6,610 bases of DNA, from the NCBI GenBank assembly GCA_900322165.1, contig ONYR01000198.1, forward strand, positions 1 to 6,610, in the 5' to 3' direction. Made by a program: the position numbers and the translations under genes. The notes under the pieces are model-generated. The model saw nothing but the letters and a program-made list of their open reading frames with translations, did no database searches and was not told where the DNA came from. The first letter of the stretch is position 1, and each line of letters starts with the position of its first letter. The DNA is from an uncultured Eubacteriales bacterium. GTDB taxonomy: Bacteria; Bacillota; Clostridia; Lachnospirales; Bianqueaceae. Below, in pieces: positions 1 through 5,853 of this stretch.

Positions 1-510
1 CTGCACCAATGCGTCCGTCTGGCTGACCGTTTCAACGCGTATCTGGATGTTTCCCGCGAGATTCCGAAGGAAGAGCCGATGAACATCCGTGCCGCGAGGC
101 TGATGATCGGGAGAAAGATGGACCGAGCCTGCGCGCTGTACCGCGATAAGAGCCGCATCGAATATGAGCTCTCGCGTGCGAAGATCCTTGTGAGCAAGAT
201 GGATGATTATTTCATGCCGAATTCACAGATCGATCTGTGCCTGCTGTTTCAGATCGAAGACTTGCTCCTCGCACAGATCAGTGTGCTGAGCGCCATGCTC
301 GATGAGCTCAACCTGAGCTCCGGAAGCCGCGGTTCCCACCTTGTCTATGATCCTCAAGGAACCCTGCCAAGTGCCAAGCTCAGCGAAATGTACCGTTTCT
401 CCGTTTCTGACAAGGCGACGGCGGGCAAGATCCAGCAGCTCACCTTTGATGCCTCAACGCTCGAATCTAAGATCGAGTGGAGAGAGCAGCGGCCGATCCC
501 CAAAGTGTAA
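1..510 (+). CDS. FAD-binding oxidoreductase (fumarate reductase/succinate dehydrogenase flavoprotein family), C-terminal part
   Basis: The reading frame is open from the first base to a TAA at 508-510, so this is the last 169 codons of a gene starting outside the window. A possible internal ATG at 79 is not needed as a start because the frame continues upstream without a stop. Recognisable features are an SAMLDEL helix followed by the Gly-Ser-Arg-Gly-Ser-His motif (fragment residues about 107-112) and a terminal Trp-Arg-x-x-Arg-Pro-Ile-Pro block. Flavoprotein dehydrogenases of anaerobic Bacillota typically end this way, with GSRGS near the active site and RPIP near the C-terminus. The FAD-binding Rossmann part would be upstream and cannot be seen, so substrate and partner are unknown. 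As I recall the family, relatives carry roughly 15 more residues after RPIP; here the protein stops two residues later, and neither other frame restores such a tail. The family call is by motif memory only. Confidence 0.62.
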   Translation: MHQCVRLADRFNAYLDVSREIPKEEPMNIRAARLMIGRKMDRACALYRDKSRIEYELSRAKILVSKMDDYFMPNSQIDLCLLFQIEDLLLAQISVLSAMLDELNLSSGSRGSHLVYDPQGTLPSAKLSEMYRFSVSDKATAGKIQQLTFDASTLESKIEWREQRPIPKV

Positions 511-551
511 ATCATCCTGTAAATAAGTCGAATGCATCCGTATTCGCATAT

Positions 552-584
552 AACAAAGACCTCCCATCTCGGGAGGTCTTTGTT
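552..584. terminator. Bidirectional rho-independent terminator between convergent genes
   Basis: A perfect 14-bp stem, AACAAAGACCTCCC (552-565) pairing with 571-584, encloses the 5-nt loop ATCTC. T-rich sequence follows on the plus strand, and on the minus strand the A-rich arm gives a U-rich tail. It lies 41 bp after the flavoprotein stop and 17 bp after the membrane-protein stop on the other strand, so it can end both convergent transcripts. Confidence 0.9.
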
Positions 585-601
585 TGTTCGTTAATCTTGT
601 T

Positions 602-1495
602 TTATTCGTTGGATTCAGTCTCGGCCGTCTCGCTGTCTTCCGAATCGGCAGCTTCCGGTTTGGAAGCCGAAGAGGAGGGGGCAGGCGCTGATTTCAGGCT
701 CTGCTTGTATGCCATTTTCTTCTGCGCCAGCGCACGCTGCTGTTCGCGGTACCAGGCCATGAAACGCCAGATGACGATGCAGGAGAGAACCAGCACGATC
801 GCATTGACGGTAATGTACCAGACCGATCCGCCGAAATAGAGCGCAAGGTCAACCGCAAGAAGCAGGAGCAGATGCGCGCCCATCCCCATCAGCAGGAACG
901 CACCGGTCTTTCGTTTGACGGAGAGATAGAAGAAGAGGCAGAGGGCAACGGAGAGGGCGGTCAGGGAGAAGATCGAAAACAGCTGCACATAGTAAGCGCC
1001 GACTCCGGCAGAAACGATATCGTTCACCGCACTTTCAAGCGATTCCATGGTCGCTGTTTCCGTCACCATCTCCGAGAGACGTCCGGCCTGGTACATCTGA
1101 TAGACGCGGGCATAGGTCGAGGTGCTGAGCGCGTAGCGAAGCGAATCCGCCAGCCAGAAAGAAATACCCATTGCCGCGGCATCATAGACGCGGGAGCGGT
1201 TTTTCAGGGTGAATTTCAGGATCAGGAACAGCATCAGATCGTGCAGGATACTGTTGAGGAAGACATTCATCACTTCGCTGCCGAAACGGTGGGAAAGCCA
1301 GAATTCCTCACCGAGGCCGATCGTAGCCATCATCATGCTGATGAGCGGGATCAGAAGCTGGGTCGCGACGAAGTAAGCCGCAACACCGCCGATGACCGCC
1401 GTAAAGCGGTAGCGATGAATAAAATGAAGGATCACAAGACAGACGACCGGAACCAGAATAAACAAACCGGCCGCAATGTATAGCTGAATATGCAT
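602..1495 (-). CDS. Polytopic membrane protein, possibly a YhfC/DUF2324-like protein without the usual catalytic residues
   Basis: A 297-residue integral membrane protein. Hydrophobic segments lie at about residues 4-26, 32-58, 74-95, 106-123, 168-193, 198-221 and 224-246, followed by a basic stretch and a low-complexity acidic tail (about 270-297, rich in Ser, Ala, Glu, Asp) probably in the cytosol. The pattern LSVALCLFFYLSVKRK, then a hydrophobic helix with His208 and Asp216, resembles the C-terminal half of the YhfC (DUF2324) putative intramembrane metalloprotease family. In that family an E-E-x-x-R helix precedes a Gly/His helix; the corresponding helix here (about 78-94) reads NSILHDLMLF and has no Glu pair. 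It may therefore be a non-catalytic relative or an unrelated protein. The start is the ATG at 1493-1495, because AGGAGGAG sits 5 nt upstream; an in-frame ATG at 1520-1522 has no good ribosome-binding site. It appears monocistronic. Confidence 0.85.
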   Translation of the reverse strand: MHIQLYIAAGLFILVPVVCLVILHFIHRYRFTAVIGGVAAYFVATQLLIPLISMMMATIGLGEEFWLSHRFGSEVMNVFLNSILHDLMLFLILKFTLKNRSRVYDAAAMGISFWLADSLRYALSTSTYARVYQMYQAGRLSEMVTETATMESLESAVNDIVSAGVGAYYVQLFSIFSLTALSVALCLFFYLSVKRKTGAFLLMGMGAHLLLLLAVDLALYFGGSVWYITVNAIVLVLSCIVIWRFMAWYREQQRALAQKKMAYKQSLKSAPAPSSSASKPEAADSEDSETAETESNE

Positions 1496-1500
1496 GAAAA

Positions 1501-1508
1501 CTCCTCCT
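1501..1508 (-). promoter_or_regulatory. Ribosome-binding site that decides the membrane-protein start
   Basis: On the minus strand AGGAGGAG is followed by TTTTC and then ATG (1495-1493). This strong Shine-Dalgarno would lie inside the coding region if the upstream ATG at 1522 were used, so the shorter 297-residue product is favoured. Confidence 0.8.
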
Positions 1509-1565
1509 GCTGTCAGACTCATTTTGATGAGCTCAAAGCCGTCTTAGTATCAGACGTACCAAATC

Positions 1566-1571
1566 ATTATA
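1566..1571 (-). promoter_or_regulatory. Candidate -10 element for the membrane-protein gene
   Basis: The minus strand reads TATAAT at 1571-1566, about 70 bp upstream of the start codon. The hexamer 17 bp further upstream (TGGCAA) matches TTGACA at only 3 of 6 positions. A perfect TTGACA lies higher up but 33 bp away, too far to be the partner. The call rests on the -10 alone. Confidence 0.4.
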
Positions 1572-1626
1572 CACGTTCTTTGCCCATTTTGCCATGTTTA
1601 ATGCTGTCAAACCGCCTTTTTTTAGC

Positions 1627-1655
1627 TGTTTTTTTATTGGAACTTATGATATAAT
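1627..1655 (+). promoter_or_regulatory. prs promoter (extended -10 type)
   Basis: A perfect TATAAT at 1650-1655 is preceded by TG at 1647-1648, giving the extended -10 form TGnTATAAT. The best -35 with a 17-bp spacer is TGTTTT at 1627-1632, which is weak, as is common with extended -10 promoters. Transcription would begin near 1662, giving a leader of about 45 nt. That is too short for a T-box or riboswitch, and none is seen. Confidence 0.7.
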
Positions 1656-1707
1656 CCCAAAGTATTAGTTGTACATCCCAAACAACCAAATGAAAGAGAG
1701 GAAAACC

Positions 1708-2904
1708 ATGCCGTTCTCTTTAACTGTCGACAACGTGAAGCACAATCAGGTAGCCCCGCTTGGCTTGATCTGCATGGAAAGTGCGAAGGAACTCGGCACT
1801 CAGGTAGACAGACGTCTTCAGACGCTCTATTCGAGAATCGAGTCCGACAACCAAGACGGAAGCAGCTCCTTTATGATTGATGCCAAATGTCCGCGATTCC
1901 AGACCGGTGATGCCAAGGGTATCATCAACCAATCCGTTCGCGGCATCGATCTTTACATCCTCTCGGATGTCGGCAATTACAATTGCACCTACAACATGTT
2001 TGGTCAGACCGTTCCGATGTCTCCGGATGATCACTTTGCGGATATCAAGCGCATCATTCAGGCTGTCAGCGGTAAGGCCTACCGCATCTCCATCATCATG
2101 CCGAACATGTACGGGGCTCGCCAGCACAAGCGTGCGTTCCGCGAATCTCTTGACTGCGCAGTAGCGCTGCAGGAACTTCAGGCGATGGGCGTTTCTTCCA
2201 TCATTACGTTTGACGCTCATGATCCCCGTGTTCAGAACGCGATCCCGCTGATGGGTTTTGACAACCTCATGCCTTCCTATCAGGTACTGAAAGCTCTCAT
2301 CACGCATGTTCCGGATCTGAAGATCGACAAAGACTCCTTCATGGTTGTCAGCCCGGACGAAGGTGCGATCTCCCGCAATGTCTACTATGCCTCTGAGATG
2401 GGCATCGACATGGGAATGTACTACAAGAGAAGAGACTATTCCCGCATCGTCAACGGTCACAATCCGATCGTTGCTCACGAATTCCTCGGCACCGACCTTG
2501 CCGGAAAAGACGTTCTTGTCTACGATGACATGATCGCTTCCGGTGAGTCTATGCTTGACATCGCTTACGATCTGAAGAGCCGCGGATGCCGCCGTTTCTT
2601 TGCCGGCTGCACCTATCCGCTGTTTACCGAAGGCGTCGCCAAGTTCAACAAGGCCTACGAAGAGGGAATCATCAACGCCGTTGTCTCCACGAACCTGACC
2701 TATCGCCGTCCTGAACTGCGCGAGGCTCCCTGGTTCTACGAAGCAGACCTCTCCAAATATGTGGCTTACTTCATGGCAGCGATGAACCACGATATGTCCG
2801 TCAATTCCATGCTCGACCCGCACAAGAAGATTCAGAATCTCCTGAACGCGCATCGCAGCGAGACGAAAGAGAAACAGCTCGACCTGTTCTCCGAAGACGA
2901 CTGA
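1708..2904 (+). CDS. prs: Ribose-phosphate pyrophosphokinase (PRPP synthetase), long form
   Basis: Makes 5-phosphoribosyl-1-pyrophosphate from ribose 5-phosphate and ATP, in the cytosol, for purine, pyrimidine, NAD, histidine and tryptophan synthesis. The 398-residue product is longer than the usual ~315-residue enzyme and matches the longer type I recall from anaerobic Bacillota. Visible motifs are an ATP-binding YGARQHKR segment (135-142, compare YARQDRK), FDAHDPR (168-174) with the metal-binding His, the KRRDYSR flexible loop (240-246), and the PRPP-binding loop DDMIASGES (273-281), where classical enzymes have an Asp-Asp...Gly-Thr loop. A charged tail after residue 380 is probably dispensable. 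The start is ATG 1708, with GAGAGG at 1696-1701 six nt upstream. A TTG at 1669 would extend the frame by 13 residues but lies almost at the predicted transcription start. It ends in tandem stops TGA-TAA, stands alone and has its own promoter and terminator. Confidence 0.95.
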   Translation: MPFSLTVDNVKHNQVAPLGLICMESAKELGTQVDRRLQTLYSRIESDNQDGSSSFMIDAKCPRFQTGDAKGIINQSVRGIDLYILSDVGNYNCTYNMFGQTVPMSPDDHFADIKRIIQAVSGKAYRISIIMPNMYGARQHKRAFRESLDCAVALQELQAMGVSSIITFDAHDPRVQNAIPLMGFDNLMPSYQVLKALITHVPDLKIDKDSFMVVSPDEGAISRNVYYASEMGIDMGMYYKRRDYSRIVNGHNPIVAHEFLGTDLAGKDVLVYDDMIASGESMLDIAYDLKSRGCRRFFAGCTYPLFTEGVAKFNKAYEEGIINAVVSTNLTYRRPELREAPWFYEADLSKYVAYFMAAMNHDMSVNSMLDPHKKIQNLLNAHRSETKEKQLDLFSEDD

Positions 2905-2928
2905 TAAAGCGAATTGAAGAAATGAATT

Positions 2929-2963
2929 AAAAAACCGAAAGCTTTCAAGCTTTCGGTTTTTTT
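2929..2963. terminator. Bidirectional rho-independent terminator between prs and fbp
   Basis: CCGAAAGCTT (2935-2944) pairs with AAGCTTTCGG (2947-2956), flanked by six A on the left and seven T on the right. The T tract serves prs; on the minus strand the A tract becomes the U tail for fbp, whose stop is only 12 bp away. The formal loop is 2 nt, so the top pairs probably open. Confidence 0.9.
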
Positions 2964-2974
2964 CTTTATCGTTT

Positions 2975-4930
2975 TCACCGTTCACTGTGCTGCGGGAGCA
3001 CGCCGTCTCGGTAGAGCTCGATGAGTTTCTCCAGATCAGCGATCGAGGAGAGGATCTCCGCCCCGGCATCGGTTTCTTCGATCGTGATGCGGTGATCTTT
3101 TCGTTCAACGACTTCGGTCTTGGTAAACATTTTTGCACTGATCCGGTCGCTCGCCGGGCGGAAGGGCTTATGACTGGCCAGACGGATCGCGTGAGAATCA
3201 TAGATCAGGGTATAACCGGCGATGCCTGTTGTCGATTGGTAAGCCTTGGAAATACCGCCGTCGATGACGAAAAGCTTCCCGCCGGCTTTGATCGGGTTTT
3301 CTCCGATCTTGACCGGAACATGACCGTTGACGATATGATCGGTTTCCGGATCCATATCGAACTCTTTCAGGATCTCTTTGACCTTTTCTTCGTCTTCATA
3401 CCACTCATAGTAAGCGTTTTTCGGCTCAGCCCAGGTTTCGGGATCATCGATGAGATACCGCTCGAAGGTAGCCATCTTCGCCTTTCCGTAAAGCGGAGAT
3501 TTCGGACCGGCCCACAGATACCAGAGGATATCGAGATCCTCCTTATTCTGAGAGTAGAGGCTCTGACGGATCATTCGGTCAAGCTCATCCATCAGCTCTT
3601 TGCCCGATACGATCACGGTCACACCGTCTTTACGTTTGAGCTTGACTTTTAAGAAGTTTCCGTCAGCGTCCATCGGAATGCATCCGTGATAGAGCAGATT
3701 CCCGTTATAACGGCTGTAGAGCCCTCCGTGATCCACCAGAAACCCAATATGTCTCTGGAGCTTTTCGGAGTGCTTAAAGGACGAAATAAGCGCGTCCAGG
3801 ACCTCCTGTTCCTTCTTGCTCAGGCGATAGGGATCATCCGGATCGATCGTCGGGAAATTGGTGTCCTTCAGCCGGTAGTCGCTTTCTCCCAGTTCAACGG
3901 TTCCCGTTTTCCAGTCGATCTTATCCAGAAGCAGGCGCTCCGACATCAAATATTCTTTGCGCCGCTGAATCAGCTGACCCTCAAGCTTTAAGAGGATGAC
4001 GGCAATGGCTTTATGCATTTTGGAAGCCTGAGAAGGACCGACCGGGTCATAGCGGTTCTGATCGAGCTGATGGATCCGGAAGCAGTCACAGGGATCATCC
4101 CCGTAAGTCTCACCGGCAAAGGTCGAAAGAGGGCGCAGGTTGATCCCGTAGCCGTCCTCCAGCACGTCAAACCCGTTGTAGCTTAAGCTGATCCTCACGA
4201 CCGATGCCACACAGATCGGGCTTCCGTGGGCCGCGCCGATCCAGGTAATATCATGGTTTCCCCACTGAACATCGACATGACGGTAGTTCATCAGCTCATC
4301 GAGAATCTTGTCCGCACGCGGTCCACGGTCGAAAATATCACCGATAATGTGAAGATGATCAACGATAATACGCCGGATCAGAATGCAAAGGTCTGTAATT
4401 AACTGATCCCCGATGCCTTCCCTGACGGAGGAGGCGATCATCTCTTCGTAGTATGCGGCTTTGTTGGCGTCCTGATTATCGAGAAAGATCAGTTCATTCA
4501 GAATCGTTTCGTAGGTCTTGGGCATCGTATGGATCAGGCGGCGGTGACTGTATTTGGAAGAGACCTCCCGGCAGATCAGCACCAGGTAATGGATCACTTC
4601 GATCATCCAGTCCTCATCGTTTCCATACGCGGAATGATGCCTTGACAGGGCGCGGACAGGGTAGTAGATCAGCTCGACAAGCTCGTTTTTCTTTTCTTCC
4701 GAGACCCCATCGCCCAGAAAGCTGTTGACTTTTTCACGAATATAACCGGAACCGGAGCGGAGCAGATGAATAAACGCTTCGTTTTCCCCGTGAAGATCAC
4801 TGAAAAAGTATTCGGTTCCTTTCGGCAGCTTGAGAAGGGAGCGCATCGAAACGATCTGTCTTACCGCAGCATCCACGTTCGGATAATCAAACGACAGACG
4901 CTTCATGTATTTTAACTCTTCATCCATCAT
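2975..4930 (-). CDS. fbp: Class III fructose-1,6-bisphosphatase
   Basis: Hydrolyses fructose 1,6-bisphosphate to fructose 6-phosphate and phosphate, the committed gluconeogenic step, in the cytosol. The 651-residue length fits the class III family (Bacillus Fbp type, about 640-670 residues), which is unrelated to class I/II enzymes and built on a calcineurin-like metallophosphatase core. The metal-binding signatures are present in order: SDLHGE (44-49), GDIFDRGP (197-204), WGNHD (223-227), LLYHGC (412-417) and NGHVPV (535-540), followed by a VIDGG block (555-559). All key Asp/His/Asn residues are intact, so the enzyme should be active. Two adjacent ATG codons occur at the start; the first (4930-4928) is preferred, with GGGAGGT 10 nt upstream. 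It begins 26 bp after the lexA stop with no promoter or terminator in the gap, so it is probably the second gene of a lexA-fbp transcript. An internal promoter within lexA cannot be excluded. Confidence 0.96.
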   Translation of the reverse strand: MMDEELKYMKRLSFDYPNVDAAVRQIVSMRSLLKLPKGTEYFFSDLHGENEAFIHLLRSGSGYIREKVNSFLGDGVSEEKKNELVELIYYPVRALSRHHSAYGNDEDWMIEVIHYLVLICREVSSKYSHRRLIHTMPKTYETILNELIFLDNQDANKAAYYEEMIASSVREGIGDQLITDLCILIRRIIVDHLHIIGDIFDRGPRADKILDELMNYRHVDVQWGNHDITWIGAAHGSPICVASVVRISLSYNGFDVLEDGYGINLRPLSTFAGETYGDDPCDCFRIHQLDQNRYDPVGPSQASKMHKAIAVILLKLEGQLIQRRKEYLMSERLLLDKIDWKTGTVELGESDYRLKDTNFPTIDPDDPYRLSKKEQEVLDALISSFKHSEKLQRHIGFLVDHGGLYSRYNGNLLYHGCIPMDADGNFLKVKLKRKDGVTVIVSGKELMDELDRMIRQSLYSQNKEDLDILWYLWAGPKSPLYGKAKMATFERYLIDDPETWAEPKNAYYEWYEDEEKVKEILKEFDMDPETDHIVNGHVPVKIGENPIKAGGKLFVIDGGISKAYQSTTGIAGYTLIYDSHAIRLASHKPFRPASDRISAKMFTKTEVVERKDHRITIEETDAGAEILSSIADLEKLIELYRDGVLPQHSER

Positions 4931-4956
4931 AAGCTGTTACACCTCCCGCGCCGGAT

Positions 4957-5640
4957 TCAGCGGATCGTGCGATAGAGTCCGATCACTTTGCCGAGGATCG
5001 TGCAGTCCTTGATCAGGATCGGATCCATATAATCGTTTTCAGGCTGCAGACGGATAAAATCTTTTTCGCGGTAGAAGGTTTTTACGGTAACACTGTCACC
5101 CAGAAGGGCGACAACGATATCGCGGTTGACCGCCGTGCGCTGCACCCGCACCAGGATGAGATCTCCCTCAAGAATACCGGCGTTGATCATACTTTCGCCC
5201 TGAACCCGAAGCATGAAGCATTCCGAGTTGTGCGTTGCATCGACCGGAAGAGGGAAGTAATCCTGAATGTTTTCGACAGCCAGGATCGGTTCGCCCGCAC
5301 GAACACGTCCGATGATGGGAACAGCGACAAGCTCCTGTCCGTATCTCGGATTCTGGAACGCGACCACACGTTCGGATGGGTTGAACACAGAAGAAGACGC
5401 GCGTTTGGCCGCTGTTTGGGGCGCCTCGGGAACTTTGACGATCTCGATCGCTCTCGGTTTGGACGGATCCCTCCGGATATAGCCCTTGGCTTCAAGACGG
5501 GAGAGATGCCCGTGAACAGTAGAAGTGGAGCTGAGGCCAACCGCCGCGCCGATCTCACGAACGGCCGGAGGATAGCCTTTTTCCTCCTGATATTTGACCA
5601 TAAATTCCAGTATTTCGCGCTGTTTTCCGTTAAGTTCCAT
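4957..5640 (-). CDS. lexA: SOS response transcriptional repressor LexA
   Basis: Represses the DNA-damage regulon, and on contact with the RecA-ssDNA filament cleaves itself, releasing its targets. The 227-residue protein has an N-terminal winged helix-turn-helix (about 1-70) in which GYPPAVREIG and STSTVHGHLSRLE are almost the same as in Bacillus subtilis LexA. The flexible linker is rather long and Ala/Ser/Pro-rich (about 71-100). The peptidase S24 domain shows the Ala115-Gly116 cleavage site within GRVRAGEP, the nucleophile Ser150 in GESM and the general base Lys187 in VTVK. All catalytic parts are intact. The start ATG is preceded by GAGGA seven nt upstream. It is divergent from a YneA-like gene as in B. 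subtilis. A very strong promoter with an overlapping candidate LexA box implies autoregulation. fbp follows 26 bp downstream. Confidence 0.97.
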   Translation of the reverse strand: MELNGKQREILEFMVKYQEEKGYPPAVREIGAAVGLSSTSTVHGHLSRLEAKGYIRRDPSKPRAIEIVKVPEAPQTAAKRASSSVFNPSERVVAFQNPRYGQELVAVPIIGRVRAGEPILAVENIQDYFPLPVDATHNSECFMLRVQGESMINAGILEGDLILVRVQRTAVNRDIVVALLGDSVTVKTFYREKDFIRLQPENDYMDPILIKDCTILGKVIGLYRTIR

Positions 5641-5660
5641 GTCAGTTTCCTCTATATGTT

Positions 5661-5674
5661 TGTTCGGTCGAACA
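5661..5674. promoter_or_regulatory. Inverted CGAAC half-site pair in the lexA leader
   Basis: TGTTCG-GT-CGAACA is a palindrome with only the central two bases unpaired. It contains two exact LexA half-sites, but in the order GTTC-N4-GAAC, the reverse of the classical GAAC-N4-GTTC operator. It lies about 10-22 nt downstream of the predicted lexA transcription start. It could be a variant operator or an mRNA hairpin near the ribosome-binding site. Confidence 0.45.
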
Positions 5675-5689
5675 CAGTTATTTTAGAAC

Positions 5690-5718
5690 ATTATAGCATA
5701 CCCCGAAAATCGTGTCAA
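5690..5718 (-). promoter_or_regulatory. lexA promoter, near-perfect consensus
   Basis: The minus strand reads TTGACA (5718-5713), a 17-bp spacer and TATAAT (5695-5690), with TG at the extended -10 position. Both hexamers match the sigma-A consensus exactly. Transcription should begin near 5683, giving a leader of about 43 nt. So strong a promoter needs repression, which fits the LexA-like sites around it. Confidence 0.88.
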
Positions 5719-5729
5719 ACGGACGTTCG
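5716..5729. promoter_or_regulatory. Candidate LexA (SOS) box, Bacillus type, overlapping lexA -35
   Basis: The sequence CAAACGGACGTTCG matches the B. subtilis LexA operator CGAAC-N4-GTTCG with one change (A for G at position 2), and its centre fits the R-N-R-Y preference. It overlaps the lexA -35 hexamer by three bases, so bound LexA would block RNA polymerase. This is the only site here with the classical dyad geometry. Confidence 0.6.
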
Positions 5730-5761
5730 TGTAAATTTTGGTACAACCGATTTTTTGTTCC

Positions 5762-5790
5762 TTGACATCTGTTCGCTGTTCTGGTATGAT
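5762..5790 (+). promoter_or_regulatory. Promoter of the yneA-like gene
   Basis: TTGACA (5762-5767), a 17-bp spacer and TATGAT (5785-5790) give a strong sigma-A promoter. Transcription should begin near 5797. The spacer itself contains the LexA half-site GTTCG (5771-5775) and a partial one, GTTCT (5778-5782). Confidence 0.87.
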
Positions 5791-5791
5791 G

Positions 5792-5829
5792 CGAACATAA
5801 AACGAACACGAACCGAACATCAAGCGAAC
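5792..5829 (+). repeat. Phased CGAAC direct-repeat array, candidate LexA operator of the yneA-like gene
   Basis: CGAAC occurs at 5792, 5803, 5814 and 5825, exactly 11 bp apart, and once more off phase at 5809. The array starts 2 bp after the -10 element and ends 11 bp before the Shine-Dalgarno. CGAAC is the half-site of the Bacillus LexA operator, but no classical GAAC-N4-GTTC dyad is present in this promoter. The 11-bp phasing is the GAAC-N7-GAAC form. Binding by LexA is inferred from the half-site and the gene context. Confidence 0.65.
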
Positions 5830-5853
5830 AAACACAAACAAGGAGGCTGCGCC

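Noticed and set aside
511..551. Possible frameshifted C-terminal tail of the flavoprotein
   Set aside because: Neither other frame downstream of the stop shows residues resembling the acidic/aromatic tail expected after RPIP, so a simple frameshift is not supported.
872..1483. 203-codon plus-strand frame opposite the membrane-protein gene
   Set aside because: The product is unusually rich in His, Arg, Asp and Gln, which is typical of the complement of a hydrophobic membrane-protein gene. There is no ribosome-binding site or promoter.
1669..1707. TTG start giving prs 13 extra residues
   Set aside because: It is only a few bases from the predicted transcription start and has no Shine-Dalgarno; ATG 1708 has GAGAGG at good spacing.
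1720..3201. 493-codon open frame on the minus strand, antisense to prs and running into fbp
   Set aside because: It is a shadow frame: prs on the opposite strand is a clear match to a known family, the shadow product has no recognisable domain, and it crosses the terminator hairpin between prs and fbp.
2987..3652. 221-codon plus-strand frame opposite fbp
   Set aside because: It is antisense to the conserved class III FBPase coding sequence, with no family resemblance and no translation signals.
5748..5761. Possible second classical LexA dyad just upstream of the yneA -35
   Set aside because: CGATTTTTTGTTCC matches one full half-site poorly on both sides (three mismatches to CGAAC-N4-GTTCG), which is too weak to annotate.
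5792..5829. CRISPR-like or satellite interpretation of the CGAAC repeats
   Set aside because: The repeated unit is only 5 bp with 6-bp spacers and is located between promoter and ribosome-binding site; an operator array explains it better.
5230..5853. Upstream extension of the YneA-like frame through lexA
   Set aside because: It is antisense to lexA, lies upstream of the mapped-by-eye promoter, and the ATG at 5854 has a perfect Shine-Dalgarno.
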